A DNA stretch of 64,000 nt. Origin: Ascaphus truei. Taxonomy: Eukaryota > Chordata > Amphibia > Anura > Ascaphidae. The translations under genes were made by a program, and so were the position numbers. Below the pieces are notes generated by a model. That model had not been told where the DNA came from, did no database searches, and saw only the letters and a list, made by a program, of their open reading frames with translations. Shown one piece after another: positions 10,103 to 25,100 of the stretch. The stretch spans positions 1 through 64,000 of the forward strand of contig WSYH01000263.1 in assembly GCA_036426205.1 (NCBI GenBank), given 5' to 3'. Position 1 is the stretch's first letter, and each line of letters begins with the position of its first letter.

Positions 10103-13100
10103 TTCTGTGGCAGTGTGCGCTGGTATTATTCTTTACCATACTCTGTGGCATTGTTGCGCTGTATTATTCTTTACCATACTCTTGGGCATTGTGCGCTGGT
10201 ATTATTCTTTACCATACTCTGTGGCATTGTGCGCTGGTATTATTCTTTACCATACTCTGTGGCATTGTGCGCTGGTATTATTCTTTACCATACTCTGTGG
10301 CTTGTGCGCTGGTATTATTCTTTACCATGCTCTGTGGCATTGTGCGCTGGTATTATTCTTTACCGTATTCTGTGGCATTGTGCGCTGGTATTATTCTTTA
10401 CCATACTCTGTGGCATTGTGCGCTGGTATTATTCTTTACCATACTCGTGCTCGCATTGTGCCGCTGGTATTATACTTTACCATACTCTGTGGCATTGTGC
10501 GCTGGTATTATTCTTTACCATACTCTGTGGCAATGTGCGCTGGTATTATTCTTTTACCATACTCTGTGGCATTGTGCGCTGGTATTATACTTTACCATAC
10601 TCTGTGGCATTGTGCGCTGGTATTATTCTTTACCATACTCTGTGGCAATGTGCGCTGGTATTTCTTTACCATACTCTGTGGCAATGTGCGCTGGTATTAT
10701 TCTTTACCATACTCTGTGGCATTGTGCGCTGGTATTATACTTACCATAGTCTGTGGCATTGTGCGCTGTATTATACTTACCATACTCTGTGGCATTGTGC
10801 GCTGGTATTATTCTTTACCATACTCTGTGGCAATGTGCACTGGTATTATTCTTTACCATACTCTGTGGCATTGTGCGCTGTTATTATACTTTACCATAAT
10901 CTGTGGCATTGTGCGCTGGTATTATTCTTTACCATGCTCTGTGGCAGTGTGCGCTGGTATTATTCTTTTCCATACCCTGTGGCATTGTGCGCTGGTATTA
11001 TTCTTTACCGTATTCTGTGCCATTGTGCGCTGGTATTATTCTTTACCATACTCTGTGGCATTGTGCGCTGTTATTATTCTTTACCATACTCTGTGGCATT
11101 GTCGCCGGTATTATTCTTTACCATACTCTGTGGCATTGTGCGCTGGTATTATTCTTTACCATACTCTGTGGCATTGTGCGCTGGTATTATTCTTTACCAT
11201 ACTCTGTGGCATTGTGCGCTCATATTATTCTTTACCATACTCGTGGCATGTGCGCTGGTATTTTCTTTACCATACTCTGTGGCATTGTGCGCTGGTATTA
11301 TTCTTTACCATGCTCTGTGGCATTGTGCGCTGGTATTAATCTTTACCATACTCTGTTGCATTGTGCGCTGGTATTATTCTTTACCATACTCTGTGCCATT
11401 GTGCGCTGGTATTATTCTTTACCATACTCTGTGCCATTGTGCGCTGGTATTATTCTTTACCATGCTCTGTGGCATTGTGCGCTGGTATTAATCTTTACCA
11501 TACTCTGTGGCATTGTGCGCTGGTATTATTCTTTACCATACTCTGTGCATTGTGCGCTGGTATTATTCTTACCATACTCTGTGGCATTGTGCGCTGTGTA
11601 TTATTCTTTACCATACTCTGTGGCATTGTGCGCTCAATTATTCTTTACCATACTCTGTGGCATTGTGCGCTGGTATTATCTTTACCATACCTGTGGCATT
11701 GTCGCTGGTTTATTATCTTTACCTTCTCTGTGCATTGTGCGCTGTATAATTCTTACCATACTCTGTGGCATTGTGGCTGGTATTATTCTTACCACACTTC
11801 TGTGCATTGTGCGCTGGTATTATTCTTTACCATACTCGGTGCCATTGTGCGCTGGTATTATTCTTTACCATACTCTGTGGCTTGTGCGCTGGTATTATTC
11901 TTTACCTATTCTGTGCCATTGTGCGCTGGTATTATTCTTTACCATACTCTGTGGCATTGTGCGTTGGTATTATTCTTTACCATACTCTGTGGCATTGTGC
12001 GCTGGTATTATTCTTTACCATACTCTGTGGCATTGTGCGCTGGTATTATTCTTTACCATACTCTGTGGCATTGTGCGCTGGTATTATTCTTTACCATACT
12101 CTGTGGGCATTGTGCGCTGGTATTTTTTAACCATACTCTGTGGCATTGTGCGCTGGTATTATTCTTTACCATACTCTGTGGCAGTGTGCGCTGGTATTAT
12201 TCTTTACCATACTCTGTGGCATTGTGCGCTGGTATTATTCTTTACCATACCTGTGGCATTGTGCGCTGGTATTATTCTTTACCGTATTCTGTGCCATTGT
12301 GCCTGGTATTATTCTTTACCATTCTCTGTGGCATTGTGCGCTGGTATTATTCTTTACCATACTCTGTGGCATTGTGCGCTGGTATTATTCTTTACCATAC
12401 TCTGTGGCATTGTGCACTGGTATTATTCTTTACCATACTCTGTGGCATTGTGTGGCTGGTATTATTCTTTACCATACTCTGTGGCATTGTGCGCTGGTAT
12501 TATTCTTTACCATACTCTGTGGCATTGTGCGCTGGTATTATTCTTTACCGTATTCTTGCCATGTGCTCTGATTATTCTTTACCATACTCTGTGGCATTGT
12601 GCGCTGGTATTATTCTTTACCGTATTCTGTGCCATTGTGCGCTGGTATTATTCTTTACCATACTCTGTGGCATTGTGCGCTGGTATTAATCTTTACCGTA
12701 TTCTGTGCCATTGTGCGCTGTATTATTCTTTACACGTATTCTGTGGCATTGTGTGCTGGTATTATTCTTTACCATACTCTGTGGCATGTTGCACTGGTAT
12801 TATTCTTTACCATACTCTGTGGCATTGTGAGCTGGTATTAATCTTTACCATCTCTGTGGCATTGTGCGCTGGTATTATTCTTTACCATACTCTGTAGCAG
12901 TTGTGCACTGGTATTTTCTTTACCTAACTCTGTGGCATTGTGCGCTGGTATAATCTTTACCATACTCTGTGGCATTGTACGCTGGTATTATTCTTTGCCA
13001 TGCTCTGTGGCATTGTGCGCTGGTATTATTCTTTACCATGCTCTCTGGCATTGTGCGCTGGTATTATTCTTTACCATACTCTGTGGCATTGTGCGCTGGT

Positions 13101-16100
13101 ATTATTCTTTACCATACTCTGTGGCATTGTACGCTGGTATTATTCTTTACCATACTCTGTGGCATTGTGCGCTGGTTATTATTCTTTACCATACTCTGTG
13201 CTTGTGCGCTGGTATTATTCTTTACCTGTACTCTGTGGCAGTGTGAGCTGGTATTATTTCTTTACCATACCTGTGTCATTGTGCGCTGGTATTATTCTTA
13301 ACCATACTCTGTGGCATTGTGCGCTGGTATTTTCTTTACCGTATCTGTGGCATTGTGCGCTGGTATTATTCTTTAACCATACTCGGTGGCATGTGCGCTG
13401 GTATTATTTTAACCATGCTCTGTGGCATTGTGCGCTGGTATTATTCTTTACCATGCTCTGTGGCATTGTGCGCTGGTATTATTCTTTACCGTCTTCTGTG
13501 GCATTGTGCGCTGGTATTATTCTTTACCATACTCTGTGGCATTGTGCGCTGGTTTATTCTTTACCATACTCTGTGGCATTGTGCGCTGGTATTATTCTTT
13601 ACCACTCTGTGGCATTGTGCGCTGGTATTATTCTTTACCATACTCTGTGGCATTGTGCGCTGGTATTATTCTTTACCATACTCTGTGGCATTGTGCGCTG
13701 GTATTATTCTTTACCATACTCTGTGGCATTGTGCGCTGGTATTATTCTTTACCATATTCTGTGGCATTGTGCGCTGTTATTATACTTTACCAAATCTGTG
13801 GCATTGTGCGCTGGTATTATTCTTTACCATGCTCTGTGGCATTTGGGTTGTATTATTCTTTACCATACTCTGGCATTGTGCGCTGGTATTATTCTTTACC
13901 ATACCCTGTGGCATTGTGCGCTGGTATTATTCTTTACCGTATTCTGTGCCATTGTGCGCTGTATTATTCTTTACCATACTCTGTGGCATGTGCCTGGTAT
14001 TATTCTTTACCATATTCTGTGGCATTGTGCGCTGTTTATTACTTTACCTATCTGTGGCATTGTGCGTTGGTATTATTCTTTACCATGCTCTGTGGCAGTG
14101 TGCGCTGGTATTATTCTTTACCATACTCTGAGGCATTGTGCGCTGGTATTATTCTTTACCATACCCTGTGGCATTGTGCGCTGGTATTATTCTTTACCAT
14201 GCTCTGTGGCATTGTGCGCTGTATTATCTTTACCATACTTGTGGCATTGTGCGCTGGTATTATACTTTACCATACTCTGTTGCATTGTGCGCTGGTATTA
14301 TTCTTTACCATACTCTGTGCAATGTGCGCTGGTATTATTCTTTACCATACTCTGTGGCAATGTGCGCTGGTATTATTCTTTACCATACTCTGTGGCATTG
14401 TGCGCTGGTATTATACTTTACCATAGTCTGTGGCATTGTGCGCTGGTATTATACTTTACCATACTCTGTGGCATTGTGCGCTGGTATTATTCTTTACCAT
14501 ACTCTGTGGCAATGTGCACTGGTATTTTCTTTACCACTCTGTGGCATTGTGCGCGTTATTATATCTTACCATAATCTGTGGCATTGTGCGCTGGTATTAT
14601 TCTTTACCATGCTCTGTGGCAGTGTGCGCTGGTATTATTCTTTTCCATACCCTGTGGCATTGTGCGCTGGTATTATTCTTTACCGTATTCTGTGCCATTG
14701 TGCGCTGGTATTATTCTTTACCATACTCTGTGGCATTGTGTCGCTGGTATTATTCTTTACCATGCTCTGTGGCATTGTGCGCTGGTATTATTCTTTACCA
14801 TACTCTGTGGCATTGTGGCTGGTATTATTCTTTACCATACTCTGTGGCATTGTGCGCTGGTATTATTCTTTACCATACTCTGTGGCATTGTGCGCTCATA
14901 TTATTCTTTACCATACTCTGTGCATTGTGCGCTGGTATTATTCTTTACCATACTCTGTGGCATTGTGCGCTGGTATTATTCTTTACCATGCTCTGTGGCA
15001 TTGTGCGCTGGTATTAATCTTTACCATACTCTGTGGCATTGTGCGCTGGTATTATCTTTACCATACTCTGTGGCATTGTGCGCTGGTATTATTCTTTACC
15101 ATACTCTGTGCATTGTGCGCTGGATTCTTCTTACCATCTCTGTGGCATTGTGCGCTGGTATTATCTTTACCATACTCTGTGGCATTGTGCGCTGGTATTA
15201 TCTTTACCATACTCTGTGCATTGTGCGCTGGTATTATTCTTTACCATACTCTGTGGCATTGTGCGCTGGTATTATTCTTTACCATACTCTGTGGCATTGT
15301 GCGCTCATATTATTCTTTACCATACTCTGTGGCATTGTGCGCTGGTATTATTCTTACTATCTGTGCTGTGGCGTATTATCTTCATGCTCTGTGGCATTGT
15401 GCGCTTGTATTAATCTTTACCATACTCTGTGGCATTGTGCGCTGGTATTATTCTTTACCACACTCTGTGCCATTGTGCGCTGGTATTATTCTTTACCATA
15501 CTCTGTGCCATTGTGCGCTGGTATTATTCTTTACCATACTCTGTGGCATTGTGCGCTGGTATTATTCTTTACCGTATTCTGTGCCATTGTGCGCTGGTAT
15601 TATTCTTTACCATAACTCTGTGGCATTGTGCGTTGGTATTATTCTTTACCATACTCTGTGGCATTGTGCGCTGGTATTATTCTTACCATACTCTGTGGCT
15701 TGGCGCTGGTATTATTCTTTACCATTCTCTGTGGCATTGTGCGCTGGTATTATTCTTTACCATACTCTGTGGCATTGTGCGCTGGTATTATTCTTTACCA
15801 TACTCTGTGGCATTGTGCGCTGGTATTATTCTTTACCATACTCTGTGGCATTGTGTGCTGGTATTATTCTTTACCATACTCTTGTGGCATGTGCGCTGGT
15901 ATATTCTTTACCATCTCTGTGGCATTGTGCGCTGGTATTATTCTTTACCGTATTCTGTGCCATTGTGCGCTGGTATTATTCTTTACCATTCTCTGTGGCA
16001 TTGTGCGCTGGTATTATTCTTTACCATACTCTGTGGCATTGTGCGCTGGTATTATTCTTTACCATACTCTGTGGCATTGTGCACTGGTATTATTCTTTAT

Positions 16101-19100
16101 CTCATACTCGTGGCATTGGTGGCTGGTATTATTCTTTACCATACTCTGTGGCATTGTGCGCTGGTATTATTCTTTACCATACTCTGTGGCATTGTGCCTG
16201 GTATTTATTCTTTACCGTTTCTGTGCCATTGTGCTCTGGTATTATTCTTTACCATACTCTGTGGCATTGTGCGCCTGGTATTATTCTTTACCGATTCTGT
16301 GCCATTGGTGCGCTGGTATTATTCTTTACCATACTCTGTGGCATTGTGCGCTGGTATTAATCTTCCCGTATTCTGTGCCATGTGCGCTGGTATATTAATC
16401 TTTACCGTATTCTGTGTGCATTGTTGCCTGGTATTATTCTTTACCATACTCTGTGGCATTGTGCACTGGTATTATTCTTTACCATACTCTGTGGCATTGT
16501 AGCTGGTATTAATCTTTACCATACTCTGTGGCATTGTGCGCTGGTATTATTCTTTACCATACTCTGTGCATTGTCGCACGGTATTATTCTTTACCATCTC
16601 TGTGGCATTGTGCGCTGGTATTATCTTTACCATACTCTGTGGCATTGTACGCTGGTATTATTCTTTGCCATGCTGGTGGCATTGTGCGCTGGTATTATCT
16701 TTACCATGCTCTCTGGCATTGTGCGCTGGTATTATTCTTTACCATACTCTGTGGCATTGTGCTGCTGGTATTATTCTTTACCATACTCTGTGCCATTGTA
16801 CGCTGGTATTATTCTTTACCATACTCTGTGGCATTGTGCGCTGGTATTATTCTTTACCATACTCTGTGGCATTGTGCGCTGGTATTATTCTTTACCGTAC
16901 TCTGTGGCAGTGTGAGCTGGTATTATTCTTTACCATACTCTGTGGCATTGTGCGCTGGTATTATTCTTTACCATACTCTGTGGCATTGTGCGCTGGTATT
17001 ATTCTTTACCGTATCTCTGTGGCATTGTGCGCTGGTATTATTCTTTACCATACTCTGTGGCATTGTGGCTGGTATTATTCTTTACCATGCTCTGTGGCAT
17101 TGTGCGCTGGTATTATTCTTTACCATGCTCTGTGGCATTGTGCGCTGGTATTATTCTTTACCGTATTCTGTGGCATTGTGCGCTGGTATTATTCTTTACC
17201 ATACTCTGTGGCATTGTGCGCTGGTATTATTCTTTACCATACCTGTGGCATTGTGGCGCTGGTATTATTTCTTACCATGCTCTGTGGCATTGTGCGCTGG
17301 TATTATTCTTTACCATACTCTGTGGCATGTGTGCGCTGGTATTATTCTTTACCTATCTGTGGCATTGTGCGCTGGTATTATTCTTACCATACTCTGTGGC
17401 ATTGTGCGCTGGTTTATTCTTTACCATATTCTGTGGCATTGTGCGCTGTTATTATACTTTACCATAATCTGTGGCATTGTGCAGTGGTATTATTCTTTAC
17501 CATGCTCTGTGGCGTTGCGCTGGTATTATTCTTTACCATACTCTGGGCATGTGCGCTGGTATTATTCTTTACCATACCTCTGTGGCATTGTGCGCTGTAT
17601 TATTCTTACCTATTCTGTGCCATTGTCGCTGGTATTATTCTTACCATACTCGTGGCATTGTGCGCTGGTATTATTCTTTACCATTTCTGTGGCATTGTGC
17701 GCTGTTATTATACTTTACCATAACTGTGGCAATTGTGCGCGGTATTATTCTTTACCATTCTGTGCAGTGTGCGCTGGTATTCTTCTTACCATACTCTGAG
17801 CATTGGTGCGCTGTATTATTCTTACCATACCCTGTGGCATTGTGCGCTGGTATTATTCTTTACCATGCTCTGTGGCATTGTGCGCTGGTATTAATCTTTA
17901 CCATACCCTGTGGCATTGTGCGCTGGTATTATTCTTTACCATACTCTGTGCCATTGTGCGCTGGTATTATTCTTTACCATACTCTGTGCCATTGTGCGCT
18001 GGTATTATTCTTTACCATGCTCTGTGCATTTGCCTGGTATTATCTTTACCATACTCTGTGGCATTGTGCGCTGGTATTATTCTTTACCATACTCTGTGTC
18101 ATTGTGCGCTGGTATTATTCTTTACCATACTCTGTGGCATTGTGCGCTGGTATTATTCTTTACCATACTCTGTGGCATTGTGCGCTCATATTAATCTTTA
18201 CCATACTCTGTGGCATTGTGCGCTGGTATTATTCTTTACCATACTCTGTGGCATTGTGCGCTGGTATTATTCTTTACCATGCTCTGTGGCATTGTGCGCT
18301 TGTATTAATCTTTACCATACTCTGTGGCATTGTGGCGCTGGTATTTTATTCTTTACCACACTCTGTGCCATTGTGCGCTGGTATTATTCTTTACCATACT
18401 CTGTGCCATTGTGCGCTGGTATTATTCTTTACCATACTCTGTGGCATTGTGCGCTGGTATTATTCTTTCACCAGTTCTGTGCCATTGTGCGCTGGTATTA
18501 TCTTTACCATACTCTGTGGCATTGTGCGTTGGTATTATTCTTTACCATACTCTGTGGCATTGTGCGCTGGTATTATTCTTTACCATACTCTGTGGCATTG
18601 TGCTGGTATTATTTTTACCATCTCTGTGGCATTGTGCGCTGGTATTATTCTTTACATACTCTGGGCATTGTGCGCTGGTATTATTCTTTACCATCTCTGT
18701 GGCATTGTGCGCTGGTATTATTCTTTACCATACTCCTGTGGCATTGTGTGCTGTATTATTCTTTACCATACTCTGTGGCATTGTGCGCTGGTATTATTCT
18801 TTACCATACTCTGTGGCATTGTGCACTGGATATTCTTTCCCGTATTCTGTGCCATTGTGCGCTGGTATATTCTTTACCATTCTCTGTGGCATTGTGCGCT
18901 GGTATTATTCTTTACCATACTCGTGGGCATTGTGCGCTGGTATTATTCTTTACCATACTCTGTGGCATTGTGCACTGTATTATCTTTACATACCGTGGGC
19001 ATGTGTGCTGGTATTATCTTTACCATATCTGTGGATTGTGCGCTGGTATTATTCTTTACCATGCTCTGTGGCAGTGTGCGCTGGTATTATTCTTTACCAT

Positions 19101-22100
19101 ACTCTGAGGCATTGTGCGCTGGTATTATTCTTTACCATACCCTGTGGCATTGTGCGCTGGTATTATTCTTTAACCATGCTCTGTGGCATTGTGCTGGTAT
19201 TATCTTTTAACCATACTCTGTGGCATTGTGCGCTGGTATTATTCTTTACCATACTCTGTGCATTGTGCGCTGGTATTATTCTTTACCATACTCTGTGCCA
19301 TTGTGCGCTGTATTATTCTTACCATGCTCGTGGCATTGTGCGCTGGTTTATTCTTTACCATACTTGTGGCATTGTGCGCTGGTATTATTCTTTACCATAC
19401 TCTGGTCATTGTGCGCTGGTATTATCTTTACCATACTCTGTGGCATTGTGCGCTGGTATTATTCTTTAACCATACTCGTGGCATTGTGCGCTCATATTAT
19501 TCTTTACCATACTCGGTGGCATTGTGCGCTGGTATTATTCTTTACCATACTCTGTGCATGGTGCGCTGGTATTATCTTTACCATGCTTCGTGGCTTGTGG
19601 CGCTTTGTATTAATCTTAACCATACTCTGTGGCATTGTGCCTGGTATTATTCTTTACCACACTCTGTGCCATTGTGCGCTGGTATTATTCTTTACCAACT
19701 CTGTGCCTTGTGCGCTGGTATTATTCTTTACCATAACTCTGTGGCATTGTGCGCTGGTATATTCTTCCATATTCTGTGCCATTGTGCGCTGGTATTATTC
19801 TTTACCATACTCTGTGGCATTGTGCGTTGTATTATCTTTACCATACTCTGTGGCATTGTGCGCTGGTATTATTCTTTAACCATACTCTGTGGCATTGTGC
19901 GCTGGTATTATTCTTTACCATCTCTCTGTGGCATTGTGCGCTGGTATTTATCTTTACCATCCTCGTGGCATTGTGCGCTGGTATTATCTTTACCATCTCT
20001 GTGGCATTGTGCGCTGGTATTATTCTTTACCATACTCTGTGGCATTGTGTGCTGGTATTATTCTTACCATACTCTGTGGCATTGTGCGCTGGTATTTATT
20101 CTTACCATACTCTGTGGCATTGTGCACTGGTATTATTCTTTAACCGTATTCTGTCCATTGTGCGCTGGTATTATTCTTTACCATTCTCTGTGGCTTGTGC
20201 GCTGGTATTATTCTTTTACCATACTCTGTGGCATTGTGCGCTGGTATTTTCTTCCATACTCGTGGGCATTGTGCACTGGTATTATTCTTTACCATACTCT
20301 GTGGCATTGTGTGCTGGTATTATCCTTTACCATACTCTGTGGCATTGTGCGCTGGTATTATTCTTTACCATACTCTGTGGCATTGTGCGCTGGTATTATT
20401 CTTTACCGTATTCTGTGCCATTGTGCTCTGGTATTATTCTTAACCATACTCTGTGGCATTGTGCGCTGGTATTATTCTTTACCGTATTCTGTGCCATTGT
20501 GCGCTGGTATTATTCTTTACCATACTCTGTGGCATTGTGCGCTGGTATTAATCTTTACCGTATTCTGTGCCATTGTGCGCTGGTATTAATCTTTACCGTA
20601 TTCTGTGGCATTGTGTGCGCTGGTATTATTCTTAGCCATACTCTGTGGCATTGTGCGCTGGTATTATTCTTTACCATACTCTGTGGCATTGTGCGCTGGT
20701 ATTATTCTTTACCAGTACTCTGTGGCATGTGCGCTGGTATTATTCTTTAACCATACTCTGTGCATTGTGCGCTGGTATTATACTTACATCTGGATTGTGC
20801 GCGTTATTATCTTACATACTCTGTGGCATTGTGCGCTGGTATTATTCTTTACCATACTCTGTGGCATGTGCACTGGTATTATTCTTTACCATACTCTGTG
20901 GCATTGTGCGCTGTATTATCTTTACCATACTCTGTGCATTGTGCGCTGGTATTATTCTTTACCATACTCTGTGGCATGTGCGCTGGTATTATTCTTTCCA
21001 TACCTGTGGCATTGTGCGCTGGTATTTTTCTTTACCATGCTCTGTGCGCATTGTGCGCTGGTATTATACTTTACCATACTCTGTGGCATGTGCGCTGTAT
21101 TATTCTTTACCATCTCTGTGGCATTGTGCCGGTATTATTCTTTACCATACTCTGTGGCATGTGCGCTGGTATTATTCTTTACCAGACTCTGTGGCATTGT
21201 GCGCTGGTATTATCTTTACCATACTCTGGGCATGTGCGCTTGTTATTCTTTACCATACTCGTGGCATGTGCGCTGGTATTCTTCCTTTACCATACTCTGT
21301 GGCATTGTGCGCTGTATTATTCTTTACCATCTTCTGTGCATGTGCGCTGGTATTAATACTTTAAACCATACTCTGTTGGCATTGTGCGCTGGTATTATCT
21401 TTACCATACTCTGTGCCATTGTGCCTGGTATTATTCTTTACCATACTCTGTGCGCATTGTTGGCGCTGGTATTATTCTTATACCATGCTCTGTGGCAATT
21501 GTGCGCTGTATTATCTTTACCATACTCTGTGGCATTGTGCGCTGGTATTTTTTATTCTTTACCATACTCTGTGCATTGTGCGCTGGTATTATTCTTACCA
21601 TCCTCGTGTGGCATTGTGCGCTGTATTATTCTTTACCATACTCTGTGGCATTGTGCGCATCATTATTCTTTACCCATACTCTGTGTGCATTGTGCGCTGG
21701 TATTATTCTTTACCATACCTGTGGCATTGTCGCTGTTTATTATCTTTAACCTTCTCTGTTGCATTGTGCGCGTGTATAATTTTTACCATACTCTGTGGCA
21801 TTGTGCGCTGGTATTATTCTTTACCACTACTCTGGTCATTGTGCGCTGGTATTTATTCCTTTACCATACTCTGTGCATTGTGCGGCTGTATTATTCTTTA
21901 CCATACTCTGTGCCTTGTGCGCTGGTAATTATTCTTTACCATATCTGTGGCCATTTGTCGCTGTATTATTCTTACTGCATACTCTGTGCCATTGTCGTCT
22001 GGTATTATTCTTACCATACTCGTGGCATTGTGCGCTGTTATTATTCTTTACCATACTCTGTGGCATGTGCGCTGGTATTCTTTCTTTACCATTCTCTGTG

Positions 22101-25100
22101 GCATTGTGCGCTGGTATTATTCTTTACCATACTCTGTGGCATTGTGCGCTGGTATCTATTTTAACCATACTCTGTGGCATTGTGGCGCTGGTATTATTCT
22201 TTACCATACTCTGTGGATGTGCGCTGGTATTATTCTTTACCATACTCTGTGGCATTGTGCGCTGGTATTATTCTTTACCATACTCTGTGGCAATTGTGCG
22301 CTGGTATTATTCTTTACCTATTCTGTGCCATTGTGCCTGGTATTATTCTTTACCATACTCTGTGGCATTGTGCGCTGGTTATTATTCTTTACCATACTCT
22401 TGGCATTGTGCGCTGGTATTATTCTTTACCCATACTCTGTTGCATTGTGCTGGTATTATTCTTACCAACTCTGTGGCATTGTGGGCTGGTATTATTCTTT
22501 ACCATACTCTGTGGCATTGTGCGCTGGTATTATTCTTTACCATACTCTGTGCATTGTGCGCTGGTATTATCTTCATTCTTGATTCTTTTTTATCTACCAT
22601 ACTCTGTGGCATTGTGCGCTGGTATTATCTCTTTACCGTATTCTGTGCCATTGTGCGCTGGTATTATTCTTACCTACTCTGTGGCACTTGTGCGCTGGTA
22701 TTAATCTTTACCGTATTCTGTGCCATTGTGCGCTGGTATTAATCTTTACCGTATTCTGTGGCATTGTGTGCTGGTATTATTCTTTACCATACTCTGTGGC
22801 ATTGTGCACTGGTATTATTCTTTACCATACTCTGTGGCATTGTGAGCTGGTATTAATTCTTTACCTACTCGTGGCATTGTGCGCTGTGTATTATTCTTTA
22901 CCATACTCTGTGCAGTTGTGCCTGGTATTATTCTTTACCCTACCTGTGGCTTGTGCGCTGGTATATCTTTACCATACTCTGTGGCATTGTACGCTGGTAT
23001 TATTCTTGCCCATGCTCTGTGGCATTGTGCGCTGTATTATTCTTTACCTGCTCTCTGGCATTGTGCGCTGGTATTATTCTTTACCATACTCTGTGGCATT
23101 GTGCGCTGGTATTATTCTTTACCATACTCTGTGCCTTGTACGCTGGTATATTCTTTACCATACTCTCTGGCATTGTGCGCTGGTTATTATTCTTTACCAT
23201 CTCTGTGCCTTGTGCGCTGGTATTATTCTTTACCTACTCTGTGGCGTGTGAGCTGGTATTATTTCTTACCATACGTCTGTGTCATTGTGCGCTGGTATTA
23301 TTCTTTACCATACTCCTGTGGCATTGTGCGCTGGTATTTTTCTTTACCGTATCTGTGGCATTGTGCGCTGGTATTATCTTTACCATACTCTGTGCATGTG
23401 GCTGGTATATATTTTACCATGCTCTGTGGCATTGTGCGCTGGTATTATTCTTTACCATGCTCTGTGGCATTGTGCGCTGTATTATTCTTTACCGTTTCTG
23501 TGGCTTGTGCGCTGGTATTATTCTTTACCATACTCTGTGGCATGTGCGCTGGTATATTCTTTACCATACTCTGTGGCATTGTGCGCTGGTATTATTCTTT
23601 AACCAGCTCTGTGGCATTGTGCGCCTGTATTATTTCTTTACCATACGTCTGTGGCATTGTGCGCTGGTTATTATTCTTTACCTACTCTGTGGCATTGTGC
23701 GCTGGTATTATTCTTTAACCATATCTGTGGGCTTGTGGCGCTGGTATATTCTTACCATCTGTGGCATTGTGCGCTGTTATTATACTTTACCAAATCTGTG
23801 GCATTGTGCGCTGGTATTATCTTTACCATGCTCTGTGGCATTTGTGGCTCTGGTATTATTCTTTACCATACTCTGTGCATGTGCGCTGGTATTATTCTTT
23901 ACCATACCTGTGGCATTGTGCGCTGGTATATTCTTTACCGTATTCTGTGCCATTGTGCGCTGTATTATTCTTACCATACTCTGTGGCATGTGCCTGGTAT
24001 TATTCTTTACCATATTCTGTGGCATTGTGCGCTTTTATTACTTTACCTATCTGTGGCATTGTGCGTGGTATTTTCTTTACATGCTCTTGGCATGTGCGCT
24101 GGTATTATTCTTTACCATACTCTGAGGCATTGTGCGCTGGTATTATTCTTTACCATCGTGGCATTGTGCGCTGGTATTATTCTTTACCAATGCTCTGTGG
24201 CATTGTGCCTGGTATTATCTTTTACCATACTCTGTGGCATTGTGCGCTGGTATTATACTTTACCATACTCTGGGCATTGTGCGCTGGTATTATTCTTTAC
24301 CATACTCTGTGCAATGTGCGCTGGTATTATTCTTTACCATACTCTGTGGCAATGTGCGCTGGTATTATTCTTTACCATACTCTGTGGCATTGTGCGCTGG
24401 TATTATACTTTACCATAGTCTGTGGCATTGTGCGCTGGTATTATACTTTACCATACTCTGTGGCATTGTGCGCTGGTATTATTCTTTACCATACTCTGGG
24501 CAATGTGCACGTGGTATTATTCTTTACCACTCTCTGGCATTGTGCGCGGTTATTATACTTTACCATATCTGTGGCATTGTGCGCTGGTATTATTCCTTTA
24601 CCATGCTCTGTGGCAGTGTGCGCTGGTATTATTCTTTTCCATACCTGTGCATTGTGCGCTGGTATTATTCTTTCCGTATTCTGTGCCATTGTGCGCTGGT
24701 ATTATTCTTTACCATACTCTGTGGCATTGTGCGCTGTTATATTCTTTACCATGTCTCTGTGGCATTGTGCGCTGGTATTATTCTTTTACCATACTCTGTG
24801 GCATTGTGGCGCTGGTATTATTCTTTACCATACTCTGTGGCATTGTGCGCTGGTAATTATTCTTTACCATACTCTGTGGCATTGTGCCGCTATATTATTC
24901 TTTACCATACTCTGTGCATTGTGCGCTGGTATTAATTCTTTACCACCTCTGTGGCATTGTGCGCTGGTATTATTCTTTACCATGCTCTGTGGCACTTGTG
25001 CGCTGTAATTAATTCTTTATCCATACTCCTGTGGCATTGTGCGCTGGTATTATCTTTACCATACTCCTGTGCCATTGTGCTCTGGTATTATTCTTTACCA